A stretch of DNA of 64,000 nucleotides. It comes from Ruegeria arenilitoris (GTDB taxonomy: Bacteria; Pseudomonadota; Alphaproteobacteria; Rhodobacterales; Rhodobacteraceae). The DNA is taken from the NCBI RefSeq assembly GCF_013030985.1, contig NZ_WPYP01000008.1:225080-289079 (forward strand). Reading direction: 5' to 3'. The notes beneath the pieces were generated by a model. The model was given only the letters and a program-made list of their open reading frames with translations. It was not told the origin of the DNA and ran no database searches. Below, piece after piece: positions 52,577-61,154 of this stretch (within the stretch, counting starts at the first letter, position 1; each line of letters begins with the position of its first letter). The translations under genes and the position numbers were made by a program.

Positions 52577-53074
52577 TCAGACCGGAAAACCCAGCTGGGT
52601 GATCAGCCGCCAGATGTCGCGGTTCGCAGCAGAGAGTTGAGCCACGATGTCTTCGATCTCCTGAATGGCCTTTTCGTCAACGGTGTCTTCGCGCCCCAGC
52701 TTTATGTCGGTCTTTCGATCCGCGATGCGCATCAGGATGGTTTTGGGGTTTCCGCTGTCGGCATCGAACGAGTAGATGCAGTGATTGTACCTGTTGCGGA
52801 TGAAGGACAGTTTGCTCAGCCGCTGGGTGTGCTCCAGAATCGGATCGCGGATTTCGGCCGGCCGGCCGTCCATCTTGGCCAGCCGCTCGACCAGATCGAT
52901 CCGGGCGCGCGTTGTGTTGAGGGTCAGGAATATGATGACCGCGACATCCTTGTTGGTGCCGCTCAGGCCGGCGATCAGGTGGATCAACAGGCTTTCCGTG
53001 TTGGTCCACATGTAGTTCAACTTGCCGACCAGTAGGATCAGGCGGTCAAAACGGGTTTCGAGTGTTTCATTCAA
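52577..53074 (-). CDS. Hypothetical helical protein coupled to LuxR gene
   Basis: 165 aa, almost entirely helical: LVGKLNYMWTNTESLLIHLIAGLSG, FLTLNTTRARIDLVERLAKMDG, LSKLSFIRNRYNHCIYSF (RNRYNHC recalls HEPN-like R-x4-6-H motifs but is not conclusive). It overlaps the LuxR gene end by 8 bp and is likely cotranscribed with it. Backbone-like composition. Function unknown. Confidence 0.7.
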   Translation of the reverse strand: MNETLETRFDRLILLVGKLNYMWTNTESLLIHLIAGLSGTNKDVAVIIFLTLNTTRARIDLVERLAKMDGRPAEIRDPILEHTQRLSKLSFIRNRYNHCIYSFDADSGNPKTILMRIADRKTDIKLGREDTVDEKAIQEIEDIVAQLSAANRDIWRLITQLGFPV

Positions 53075-53834
53075 TGGTCTGACCGTGTGTTTGGTCTGCG
53101 GTCACTTCGAAATAGAACTGCGCAGCCGCAGTCCTGTTGCTGACGCCTATCTTGCCCGCAACATTGTGCATGTGCAGCTTTACCGTGTGCTCGGTAATGC
53201 CGAGGTTTGCTGCGATGATCTTGTTGCTCTGGCCTTTCGAGACCAGTTGCAGAACCTGTTTTTCCCGCCGGGTCAGCCGAGAATAGATCGGATGAGGTTC
53301 TTTCGGTCTCGGTTTTGGCTCTACGGGGCTTTTGCTCAGCAGGCGGGGTTTGCTCTGGGGGCGGGGCGCAGAGACGCAATCGGCCAGAAAGCTGGGCAGG
53401 TAAAGCTCTTCATGCATCAGCAGTCGCAAGATCGAGCGCCATACATCCGGCGCGACGTTCATGGGGAGATAGCCGATATCTCCGAACTGAGCCCGGTCCC
53501 AGGTTTCGAACAATGACCGCGCGGCGTCCTCCTTGCGGTAGGCGAAGGCCAGACAGCCTGTCCCGGCGGCTTCTTTATAGGCGTCTGGACGGGCAAGCAG
53601 ATCATCCAGCATGATCTGATCGACCACCACCACCTTGCCGGCCACCAAGCCCGGATCTCCTATCGGTTTCAGATCGGCGATGTCCTCATAGCGGTGCGCG
53701 GACACGCCGAACTCCGACTGAACACTTCGTAGAGTTTGATTTGAATAGAAGAGTTCCTTGCCGATGAAATTGATCGAAAAGTCCTCGGAACAAACGTTTA
53801 GTTGGGCAGCACTATCCTGCAATGGATTGCTCAT
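53067..53834 (-). CDS. LuxR-family transcriptional regulator (CsgD-like)
   Basis: 255 aa. Residues 1-150 form a receiver-like domain without a clear phosphoacceptor Asp pocket (VVVVDQIMLDDLLARPD), followed by a Pro/Lys linker and a C-terminal GerE HTH: LTRREKQVLQLVSKGQSNKIIAANLGITEHTVKLHMHNVAGKIGVSNRTAA. This form is found in CsgD-like regulators of extracellular matrix genes, which suits the divergent secretion locus. A CtrA-type box lies 68 bp upstream of the start. Confidence 0.88.
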   Translation of the reverse strand: MSNPLQDSAAQLNVCSEDFSINFIGKELFYSNQTLRSVQSEFGVSAHRYEDIADLKPIGDPGLVAGKVVVVDQIMLDDLLARPDAYKEAAGTGCLAFAYRKEDAARSLFETWDRAQFGDIGYLPMNVAPDVWRSILRLLMHEELYLPSFLADCVSAPRPQSKPRLLSKSPVEPKPRPKEPHPIYSRLTRREKQVLQLVSKGQSNKIIAANLGITEHTVKLHMHNVAGKIGVSNRTAAAQFYFEVTADQTHGQTIE

Positions 53835-53901
53835 TACTTCCCCCTATAAACCCACGCCGCCTAATCTGCGGCGAAATCGTAAACAACACGCGGTGCGTAA
53901 A

Positions 53902-53917
53902 TTAACGGTAAATTAAC
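53902..53917. promoter_or_regulatory. CtrA-type box upstream of the LuxR regulator
   Basis: TTAACGGTAAATTAAC: TTAA, seven bases, TTAA(C), the full CtrA consensus. It is formed by two tandem copies of GTAAATTAAC 11 bp apart (53897 and 53908). Distance to the LuxR start is 68 bp. Confidence 0.75.
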
Positions 53918-54436
53918 TGCTATTGCCTAGTAACTATACCCTAAAGTCTATTTTTCATCAACATTCCGTGTTGTCCTGCCGATAGGGATTAGAACTTTAG
54001 TATAGGTTCATCATCGGTTCTCTCGTAAAAGTAGAGCAAAAATATGGTTTTAACCGTTTGGCCGAAATTCGGCCTCATTTTCGTGCCTAGGCTTGGATTT
54101 TCAGAGTAGTTTTCGGAAATTTATATTTAAAATCAATCTGATAGGCTGTCTAATGCTTTAGGGCAGCTATTCAGGCCGCCTCCCTGCTGCAACCATGACC
54201 CTGCTTCAATTTGGGAAGCAATGTCCTGACGTGTCCGCGAATCGCGCATTTACGTGAATTTCAATTCCGCGGTCAGCACATCGGCTTAGCCGGGAAAGGG
54301 AGGTGGAAGACGAATTCACTGAACAAGACCGCATCATGCGCGTGTTGCGCTTGATTGCATAAATTTTGTTTCAACTGCGCCAGTAGCCGTTTTGTAGATG
54401 AATGACGGTCGGGCGCTTAAAAAGTGGAATTTTAAT
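53918..54436. promoter_or_regulatory. Long AT-rich divergent intergenic region
   Basis: 520 bp between the LuxR gene and the secretion locus, unusually AT-rich (TTTATATTTAAAATCAATC near 54120). No convincing gene on either strand. It likely holds the promoter of the 781-aa gene and a long 5' leader. Confidence 0.5.
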
Positions 54437-56782
54437 ATGAAACGTCAACAACCGCATAATACCGCAATCGGTGAAGTGAATGTCGAAAAGGCATATGTTC
54501 CGGTCAAAGCAGACGTTGATATCAAGCACGCTGAAATCGATGCTGATGTGAACAAGCAAGACAACGACAACAAGAACGACCAGGACCAAGGTCAGCAACA
54601 GGGTCAGCTGCAGGGGCAGAAGACCGACGTTGATAACAAGAACGACGTTGAAAACAAGAACGACAACGACGTTGAAAACAAAAACGGTCAGGGTCAGGAC
54701 CAAGGCCAAGGTCAGAAACAAGGTCAGGCCCAGAAAAACGGCGATAATGACAACGACAACTCGAACCAAGTCAACATCGACTTTGGTGGCGGCGAGTGGA
54801 TTCCGCGCGACGATGACCAGATCGACGTCGACCTGAAGAACGTTGGCTCTGTCGAAGACATCATCTCCGTTGGTAACAACTTTGACTATGATCCTGGCGA
54901 CGATATGAACCTGGACATCTCAATGGATGGTCAGGGCAACGATATGTTGTCAATCAACAACCAACTGGGTCATCTGTCAGACGACGACACCCTGGGCAAT
55001 GCCGAGGTGTCGAATGACTATGGTAGCTTCTCGCAGTCAGGTAATGCCACCGGTGGTAAAGCTTACGCCGACGAAGGTATCGGATCGCAGGCAGACGGAG
55101 GAAACTCCGGTGACGGCGGTGCAACCGAAGGTGGTAAGGCTATTTCCTTCACCAAAGGCGGCGAGGCCTACGGTGATGGCGGCAAGACCGGTGACGCCGA
55201 CGCTGACGCAGATGCCGGAAACGGTGGCGACTCGGGTGATGCAACAACCCTGGGTCTGAACTTTGGTAAGTCCGAAGCAAACGCCAGTGGTTCTGGTGAT
55301 GGTGGCAATTCTGGCGATGCAGTCGGCCTTTCGAAGGCCGAAAATGCTGGTTCGTCGAACGTAAATGACACCGACGGCGACGGTGGTGACGGCGGAACTG
55401 CCGCATCGCTGGGACTGGGTCTTGGCCTGTCGGGCGCTGGCAACAACGGTCAGTCGACCGGTGGCGAAAATGACAGCGTAGCACTTGCCAAAGGCGGAGC
55501 CCTTGCAGCCAACGACGCATCGGCTGACGGCGCAGAAGGCGGCGACAGCGGTGCAGGTAACCTTGGTCTGGCCAAGAACGAAGCCGAAAGTGAAGCCGAA
55601 GGAAATGACAATGCTTCGGGTGGCAACATCGGTCTCGGCCTCGCAGGTGCTGGTGCCGGAGGTATCACAGATACCGATGGCGGAACCGGTACTGGTGGCT
55701 CTGGTGACGGCGGCGAAGGCAACGGTGCCATGGGTGACGGCGGCGACGCCAACGGTGGCGGCGGTACCGCCGGTGACGCTAATCAGGGTGACATTGCTGT
55801 TGCAGCTAACAAGCAACTGAACGGTCTGGTTGGTCTGAACAAGGGCGACGCAGATGCCAGCAACGGTGGTGGTGACAACAACGAAGGTGGCAACGCCAAC
55901 GCTGGTGGCGGTGACGCTGGCGAAGGTCGCGGCGGCACCGGTATCGGTGGTGACGGTCCTGGTGGTGCCGGCGACGGTGGTAACGGCAACGGCGGTAACG
56001 TCGATGCTGACGCAGACGCCCAAGGCGTAGGCGATCAGGATGCAACCGGTCCGGTTGTAACCCCGACTGCTGGTGACGTTGTTGGTACGGCCCGCAACGA
56101 TCAGGATGCGGACTCCGATGCCGGCAACGGTGGAACCAACGATACCGACGGTACCGCGGACGCGGACGGAATCGCCACGGCGACGGCTGACGGCGTCGGC
56201 GGCGGCGGTGGCGCAATCGACCAGGATGCGCGTTCCGATGGCACCGGATCTGTAGATGCCGACAACGACGCCGGTAACGGCGGAGATTCCGAAGTATTCG
56301 CGAAAGCGGACACTGACGGAAGCGCAGACAGCCTGGCCGCGGCAATTTCGGGCTACGGCGGCGCTGGCAGCTCGGACAACGATGCGACATCGACCGGTTG
56401 GGCCAAATCTGACGGCACATCCGAGTCGGGCATCGGTGGCGGCGGCGGTGCTGCTCAGGCATTCGGTGGAACCAGCGGTAACGCACACGGGTTCGCCGAA
56501 TCTGGCAACACCTTTGGCGGTGCCGTTGACGGTGGCGACGCATGGGGTGCGAACTCGGGCGCTGGTGGTAATGGTGGCAACGCCGGAACCTGGGGCTCGA
56601 ACAACGGTGGCGACGGCATCGTGAACGGCGAGTCGCACGCATCGGCTGCTGCGGTAGTTGACACATCGGCCTTCAACCAGTCGATCGTCATGGGTGCCAA
56701 CGTTCTTGGCAACGATGTCGATACCACGATGGTTGGCGGCAACATGTCGTCCAGCTACTCCAGCGACGACACCGACGTATAA
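54437..56782 (+). CDS. Asn/Asp/Gly-rich low-complexity protein, probable type I secretion substrate
   Basis: 781 aa from ATG 54437; the in-frame ATG 54398 has no better ribosome site. Residues 25-120 are N/D/Q/K-rich (NDNDVENKNGQGQDQGQ), a short ordered part follows (EWIPRDDDQIDVDLKNVGSVEDIISVG), then about 550 residues of Gly/Asp/Ala/Asn-rich sequence (GNGGDSGDA, GDGGDGGTA) with segments ending LGLGLAGAG, and a C-terminus with SAFNQSIVMGANVL and SSSYSSDDTDV. No GGxGxD RTX nonapeptides and no signal peptide. It lies before a type I ABC exporter and HlyD adaptor, so secreted matrix or adhesin-like function is inferred. Confidence 0.85.
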   Translation: MKRQQPHNTAIGEVNVEKAYVPVKADVDIKHAEIDADVNKQDNDNKNDQDQGQQQGQLQGQKTDVDNKNDVENKNDNDVENKNGQGQDQGQGQKQGQAQKNGDNDNDNSNQVNIDFGGGEWIPRDDDQIDVDLKNVGSVEDIISVGNNFDYDPGDDMNLDISMDGQGNDMLSINNQLGHLSDDDTLGNAEVSNDYGSFSQSGNATGGKAYADEGIGSQADGGNSGDGGATEGGKAISFTKGGEAYGDGGKTGDADADADAGNGGDSGDATTLGLNFGKSEANASGSGDGGNSGDAVGLSKAENAGSSNVNDTDGDGGDGGTAASLGLGLGLSGAGNNGQSTGGENDSVALAKGGALAANDASADGAEGGDSGAGNLGLAKNEAESEAEGNDNASGGNIGLGLAGAGAGGITDTDGGTGTGGSGDGGEGNGAMGDGGDANGGGGTAGDANQGDIAVAANKQLNGLVGLNKGDADASNGGGDNNEGGNANAGGGDAGEGRGGTGIGGDGPGGAGDGGNGNGGNVDADADAQGVGDQDATGPVVTPTAGDVVGTARNDQDADSDAGNGGTNDTDGTADADGIATATADGVGGGGGAIDQDARSDGTGSVDADNDAGNGGDSEVFAKADTDGSADSLAAAISGYGGAGSSDNDATSTGWAKSDGTSESGIGGGGGAAQAFGGTSGNAHGFAESGNTFGGAVDGGDAWGANSGAGGNGGNAGTWGSNNGGDGIVNGESHASAAAVVDTSAFNQSIVMGANVLGNDVDTTMVGGNMSSSYSSDDTDV

Positions 56783-56790
56783 GCGGAAAC

Positions 56791-56812
56791 AGAGCCCGCT
56801 CAGGCGGGCTCT
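56791..56812 (+). terminator. Intrinsic terminator/attenuator after the low-complexity gene
   Basis: AGAGCCCGC-TCAG-GCGGGCTCT, nine perfect pairs, then TACCCCTT. It lies 100 bp before the next gene, probably allowing more product of the first gene than of the exporter genes. Confidence 0.65.
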
Positions 56813-56911
56813 TACCCCTTCCAAGAAAACGCCGGGGCCGCACCAGGCGGCCTCGGCCCAACTGAACCTAATCCGGAAATTTCAGGCCGGGGCGGGGAAA
56901 GGAAAACAAAA

Positions 56912-58870
56912 ATGCCTCTCGACAGTATTACGGAACAGATTGCACATTTCATTGGAACATTTGAGTTAACTACCGAGCAGGCCCGGTGGCGTGATCAGTA
57001 TGAAGAATTTGTTGCTCTAAGACGGAAAGCGGAACTTGAAGAACTGGAAGATCCGACACGAATTCAAGTTAAAGCACATTTGAAGCTGGACCCGGGTGAT
57101 TTCGACCCGCTGCCTTACAAATTCTCCGGCGTGAAAGCCGATGTCCCCCCACCACCTGCGATACCTGGCCCGATTGAAGACACCAGTGTTTCCTTTGGCC
57201 CCGAATTCGGCCCGGATGCATATTTTCCCGATGCGCAGTTTTCGGCCATGACGCAGCTGAACGTCGTGATGAAGCCGGTTTTTGAAACTGAACTGATCGG
57301 CTCGGCGGTTACGTACACGTTCCAGAAAATTCACCTGAATGACAACGACACCGTGGGCGAAGGGGACTTCCGCGATGTCGAAGCGCTGATGGCAGAGGGT
57401 CAAGCTACATTGCAGGTGGCGCTGACCTTGCACGCGGTGTCACCCCCGTCGATCCATATTATGGACTACCAGTCCGGCGAAGCGGTCGAGCTATTGCTGG
57501 ATCAGATTTATACGCCCGTGAACGTCGAAATTGACGGTGTCACGGTGCATCAGTTCCTGGGCGAAGGCGCCACGGGCATGATCGTGAACGGCGAACATGT
57601 CGATGAGATGCCTGATTTTCTGGAATTGATCCCAGAGCACCACAAAGCGGACATTGAGGAAGAAGAAGAGGACGAGATTTCCGAGGCGTTGCCAGCCGAG
57701 TGGGACCAGTCCGAAGACCCCGAATTCGAGGACGGCCATTCCGTCGTCGCGGGCGGCAATTGGGCCGTCAACGAGGTCTCGGTCTCTGTTGGTTGGGTTG
57801 ACGCGCCCAATATCGTGGTCGGCGGAAACTCGGTGAACCTGACTGTCGTAAGCCAGGTCGCCGTTGTTGTGGATGTCGACGAAGGTGAAGAAGGCGTCCA
57901 GAGCGAAACGCACGTGGTTCAAGCGTCCGAGATCAGTTCTGAATCGCATGCTGCGCCCTGGTTGGAAGACAATGTCGCGGATGAAGTCGAGGAGGGCGAG
58001 GAGGCCGAAGACCCCCTTATCGTGATCGACTGGATCAGTGGCGATCTGCTGGTAACGAACTTCATCAAGCAAGTTATCGACGCCACGGATATCGACCAGA
58101 TTTCTGCCGAAATCACTGCATCGTCCACTGCGTATACGTTGGGTGACAACATCATGACCAACGTGACCGACATCCTTCAGCTTGGCTCTTTCTATGACTT
58201 GATCATCATCGGCGGTGACATGATCTCGATCGATGTTGTGAACCAGACCATCGTGTTGATGGACAGTGATGTGGTTCACGGTGCAAGCCCGACCGATGCA
58301 GAAGACAATCTGGTGATGAACAAGGTCTCGCTGACGGCCGAGGGTGAAGATACCCACGAAGCGTTGAGCCAGAACATGGCCAGTACAATCGGTATGCAGG
58401 AAGTCGATTCCGATGCGCTCGAGGATGCGCTGCTGAACGATCCCATGTATGCCGGAACCGAACTGGTCCGGGTTCTCAAGATCGAAGGTGACCTGCTGCA
58501 GGTCAACGTGATCGAACAGGTGACCTTGCTGCAGGATGACGACGACGTTTATGTCGATACCCCGGGTGGGCAAGAAGTTTCAGCCCTGGGTGCCGGCAAC
58601 GCTCTTTTGAACTCGGCCAATGTGACCAAGATGGGCGTCGACTCTGTCGTTATGGCTCAGGAAGAAGAGTATTCTGAAGTGATGTTGCATCAGGCAAGCC
58701 TGATCGACAGCCCGGAAGAAGAAAACAGTGAGCTGGCCAACGAAGCGATCGCGATCCTGATGGAAGAGGCTGATGCGGCAGGCGACGCCGAAAACTTGTC
58801 CGGTGCGTCTACACTTACCTCCTCTGAAATGGCAGCCATCGACGACGGCCTACAAACTATGCTAGCGTAG
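56912..58870 (+). CDS. Acidic repeat protein in type I secretion locus
   Basis: 652 aa, strongly acidic. Four related repeats are visible: VVGGNSVNLTVVSQVAVVVDVD, SGDLLVTNFIKQVIDATDID, GGDMISIDVVNQTIVLMDSD, and GDLLQVNVIEQVTLLQDDDD (core G-x-x-h-x-h-N/D-h-h-x-Q-h). Acidic linkers (IEEEEEDEISE, VEEGEEAED) separate them. N-terminal 100 residues are different. No signal peptide; no RTX motif. Probably a secreted or surface partner of the 781-aa protein, or a second substrate of the exporter. Ribosome site GGGAAAGGAAAA. Confidence 0.8.
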   Translation: MPLDSITEQIAHFIGTFELTTEQARWRDQYEEFVALRRKAELEELEDPTRIQVKAHLKLDPGDFDPLPYKFSGVKADVPPPPAIPGPIEDTSVSFGPEFGPDAYFPDAQFSAMTQLNVVMKPVFETELIGSAVTYTFQKIHLNDNDTVGEGDFRDVEALMAEGQATLQVALTLHAVSPPSIHIMDYQSGEAVELLLDQIYTPVNVEIDGVTVHQFLGEGATGMIVNGEHVDEMPDFLELIPEHHKADIEEEEEDEISEALPAEWDQSEDPEFEDGHSVVAGGNWAVNEVSVSVGWVDAPNIVVGGNSVNLTVVSQVAVVVDVDEGEEGVQSETHVVQASEISSESHAAPWLEDNVADEVEEGEEAEDPLIVIDWISGDLLVTNFIKQVIDATDIDQISAEITASSTAYTLGDNIMTNVTDILQLGSFYDLIIIGGDMISIDVVNQTIVLMDSDVVHGASPTDAEDNLVMNKVSLTAEGEDTHEALSQNMASTIGMQEVDSDALEDALLNDPMYAGTELVRVLKIEGDLLQVNVIEQVTLLQDDDDVYVDTPGGQEVSALGAGNALLNSANVTKMGVDSVVMAQEEEYSEVMLHQASLIDSPEEENSELANEAIAILMEEADAAGDAENLSGASTLTSSEMAAIDDGLQTMLA

Positions 58871-58907
58871 TAACCCTGTTTGTTACGAGTGACCTGAAAG
58901 TTTTAAC

Positions 58908-61142
58908 ATGTCGATTGTTTTTCCGTCGCGCCCGAGTCGATACGCCAGCCCATTGGATCGTAACGGCGGCGGCGTTTCTAAACCGCCAAGCGCGGGCCAG
59001 TCTGATAAGAAATCAAAGAAAACACCCGGATTACGACTTAGCGAAGATTTACGCATCAGTGATCCGCAAGACGGTAAACGGGAGGCAGTCGCCGAAAGCG
59101 ATGCGAGCGCCGAAAATACCGTGAAAGCAAAACCCGCTCATCACCAAGCGAAAGTGGAACCGCAACTGCGCGCCGGACCTCCCCCCCGGCGCAAGCAGCC
59201 GCAGCCTGCCGAAGACAGTGACCAACAGGGCAGCGGTGCTGGGGTGGCCGACGCAGAGAGCCCCGATCCAGAACCCGTCAATAAGACGAGCGACCGTATA
59301 CCCCCCGCGTCGCGCTCGAATGGCGGCGATCGCATGGGCACCACTATCGAGGCCAAGGCGAACGAACCATTGCTGCGCAGCAATTCAGGTGGCGGCGATG
59401 GGAAAGGGCCACCCCAAACATTTCACAAGCGCACCCCGCCAGAGGATTTTCGCAAGACATTGCGCATCTCGTTGCGGGCAATCTATCGCAATCTGGCCTT
59501 TGTGCTGGTGCTGACTTGCGCGACGAACATCCTGATCCTGGCGATCCCGATCTATCTGTTCCAGATCAGTGACCGTGTTCTGACCAGCCGGTCGCTGGAT
59601 ACGCTGATCATGCTGACGGCCATTGTCGCGGGGGCGGTGGTTTTCCAATCGGTCTTTGACGCGGTGCGGCGGTTCATGCTGATGCGGACCGCGGTCGAAG
59701 TGGCCGCCCGCCTTGGCGCTCCGATCCTCAGTGCAGCGGCCCATGCCTCGCTGCATGGCAGCGGGCGTGAATATCAAACACTGGGCGACCTTCAGCAAGT
59801 ACGCGGATTTCTGACGTCGGGCACGTTGATATCCTTCCTTGATGTGCCCTTCGCCCCCTTGTTCATCTTGATGATCTTTCTGGTGCATCCGCAGCTTGGG
59901 ATGATCGTGATCGTCACAGCTCTGCTGTTGATGACGATCGCATTCATCAACCAGCGCATGACGGCCAAGCCCTTCGCCGAGGCAAACAAGGCGCAGTCCA
60001 TGGCCAACATGCATCTGGATTCGATGTCGCGAAACAGCCAGATCATCAACGCCCTGGCCATGATCCCCGAGGCCGTGCGCATCTGGGGCCGCGACACCGC
60101 ACAATCGCTGACATGGCAGGTTCGCGCGCAGGATCGCAACGTGATCTTTGCCGCCATTTCCCGCGCGGTGCGCCTGTTGACGCAGATCTGCATTCTGGGC
60201 TGGGGCGCATTTCTGGCGCTGCAAGGCGAGATCACCGGCGGCATGGTTATTGCGGCTTCGATTATTGCAGGTCGGGCCTTTGCGCCGATCGAGGGTTCGA
60301 TCGAAGGGTGGAACAGCTTCCTGCTGACCCGCGCTGCCTATGGCCGTATCAATCAACTGCTGTCCAATTCAGCGCTGCAATTCGAAAAGCTGCGCCTGCC
60401 GCGCCCCGAGGGACGGCTGGACGTGGAACGCCTGCTTTACGTGCCCGGCGGCACCAAGCGCGTCGTCCTGAACGGGATCAGTTTTTCGCTGAATCCGGGT
60501 GAGACACTGGCCATCATTGGCAATTCCGGTGCGGGTAAAACCACGCTGGGTAAAACGCTGGTCGGGTCGATCCTGCCGACATCGGGCAGTGTCCGTCTTG
60601 ACCTGATGGATATCCGCAACTGGGACCCGCGCCAGTTTGGCGAAAGCATTGGGTACCTGCCGCAAGACGTGCAGCTGTTCCCCGGCACCATCAAGGACAA
60701 TATCGGCCGGATGCGCTCGGACGCGACGGATGAGCAGATTCACGACGCTGCCGTTCTGGCCGATGTGCACAACATGATCGCAACGCTGCCGCAGGGCTAT
60801 GAAACCGTGGTGGCTGCGGACGGCTCACCGCTGTCCGGCGGTCAGAAACAGCGCATCGCGCTGGCGCGGGCCTTCTTCGGCAATCCGCGCATGGTGGTGC
60901 TGGACGAGCCGAACTCGAACCTGGACGTGGCGGGCGACAAGGCGCTGTCGCGGGCCATCGAACAGGCGAAAGAAAGCAAGATCACTGTGGTAGTGATCAC
61001 GCAGAAACCGACGCTTCTGAATGTGGTCGACAAGATCATGCTGCTGACGGATGGCCGGGTGGCGCTGTTTGGTCACCGCGAACAGGTTCTGCAACAACTG
61101 AACGGGCCGCGTAACAATGCGCCCGGCATTCAGAAGCAGTAA
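58908..61142 (+). CDS. Type I secretion ABC transporter (PrtD-type)
   Basis: 744 aa. After an unusual hydrophilic N-terminal extension of about 180 residues rich in Pro, Ser, Gly, Lys, there are six transmembrane helices (FVLVLTCATNILILAIPIYLF, LDTLIMLTAIVAGAVVF, and others) and an ABC domain with Walker A GNSGAGKTTLGKTL, signature LSGGQKQRIALARA, Walker B MVVLDEPNSNLD. No N-terminal C39-like domain. It should export the upstream proteins with the HlyD partner and an outer-membrane TolC encoded elsewhere. Confidence 0.93.
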   Translation: MSIVFPSRPSRYASPLDRNGGGVSKPPSAGQSDKKSKKTPGLRLSEDLRISDPQDGKREAVAESDASAENTVKAKPAHHQAKVEPQLRAGPPPRRKQPQPAEDSDQQGSGAGVADAESPDPEPVNKTSDRIPPASRSNGGDRMGTTIEAKANEPLLRSNSGGGDGKGPPQTFHKRTPPEDFRKTLRISLRAIYRNLAFVLVLTCATNILILAIPIYLFQISDRVLTSRSLDTLIMLTAIVAGAVVFQSVFDAVRRFMLMRTAVEVAARLGAPILSAAAHASLHGSGREYQTLGDLQQVRGFLTSGTLISFLDVPFAPLFILMIFLVHPQLGMIVIVTALLLMTIAFINQRMTAKPFAEANKAQSMANMHLDSMSRNSQIINALAMIPEAVRIWGRDTAQSLTWQVRAQDRNVIFAAISRAVRLLTQICILGWGAFLALQGEITGGMVIAASIIAGRAFAPIEGSIEGWNSFLLTRAAYGRINQLLSNSALQFEKLRLPRPEGRLDVERLLYVPGGTKRVVLNGISFSLNPGETLAIIGNSGAGKTTLGKTLVGSILPTSGSVRLDLMDIRNWDPRQFGESIGYLPQDVQLFPGTIKDNIGRMRSDATDEQIHDAAVLADVHNMIATLPQGYETVVAADGSPLSGGQKQRIALARAFFGNPRMVVLDEPNSNLDVAGDKALSRAIEQAKESKITVVVITQKPTLLNVVDKIMLLTDGRVALFGHREQVLQQLNGPRNNAPGIQKQ

Positions 61143-61154
61143 GGGGGGTGCGAT

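Noticed and set aside
54437..56782. RTX toxin or calcium-binding hemolysin
   Set aside because: Despite Gly/Asp richness there are no GGxGxDxUx nonapeptide arrays and no RTX lipid-modification context.
55037..56824. 595-codon open frame on the minus strand over the low-complexity gene
   Set aside because: Caused by the GGC/GAC-rich codon pattern of the plus-strand gene; the translation is Val/Thr/Arg repeats without real features.
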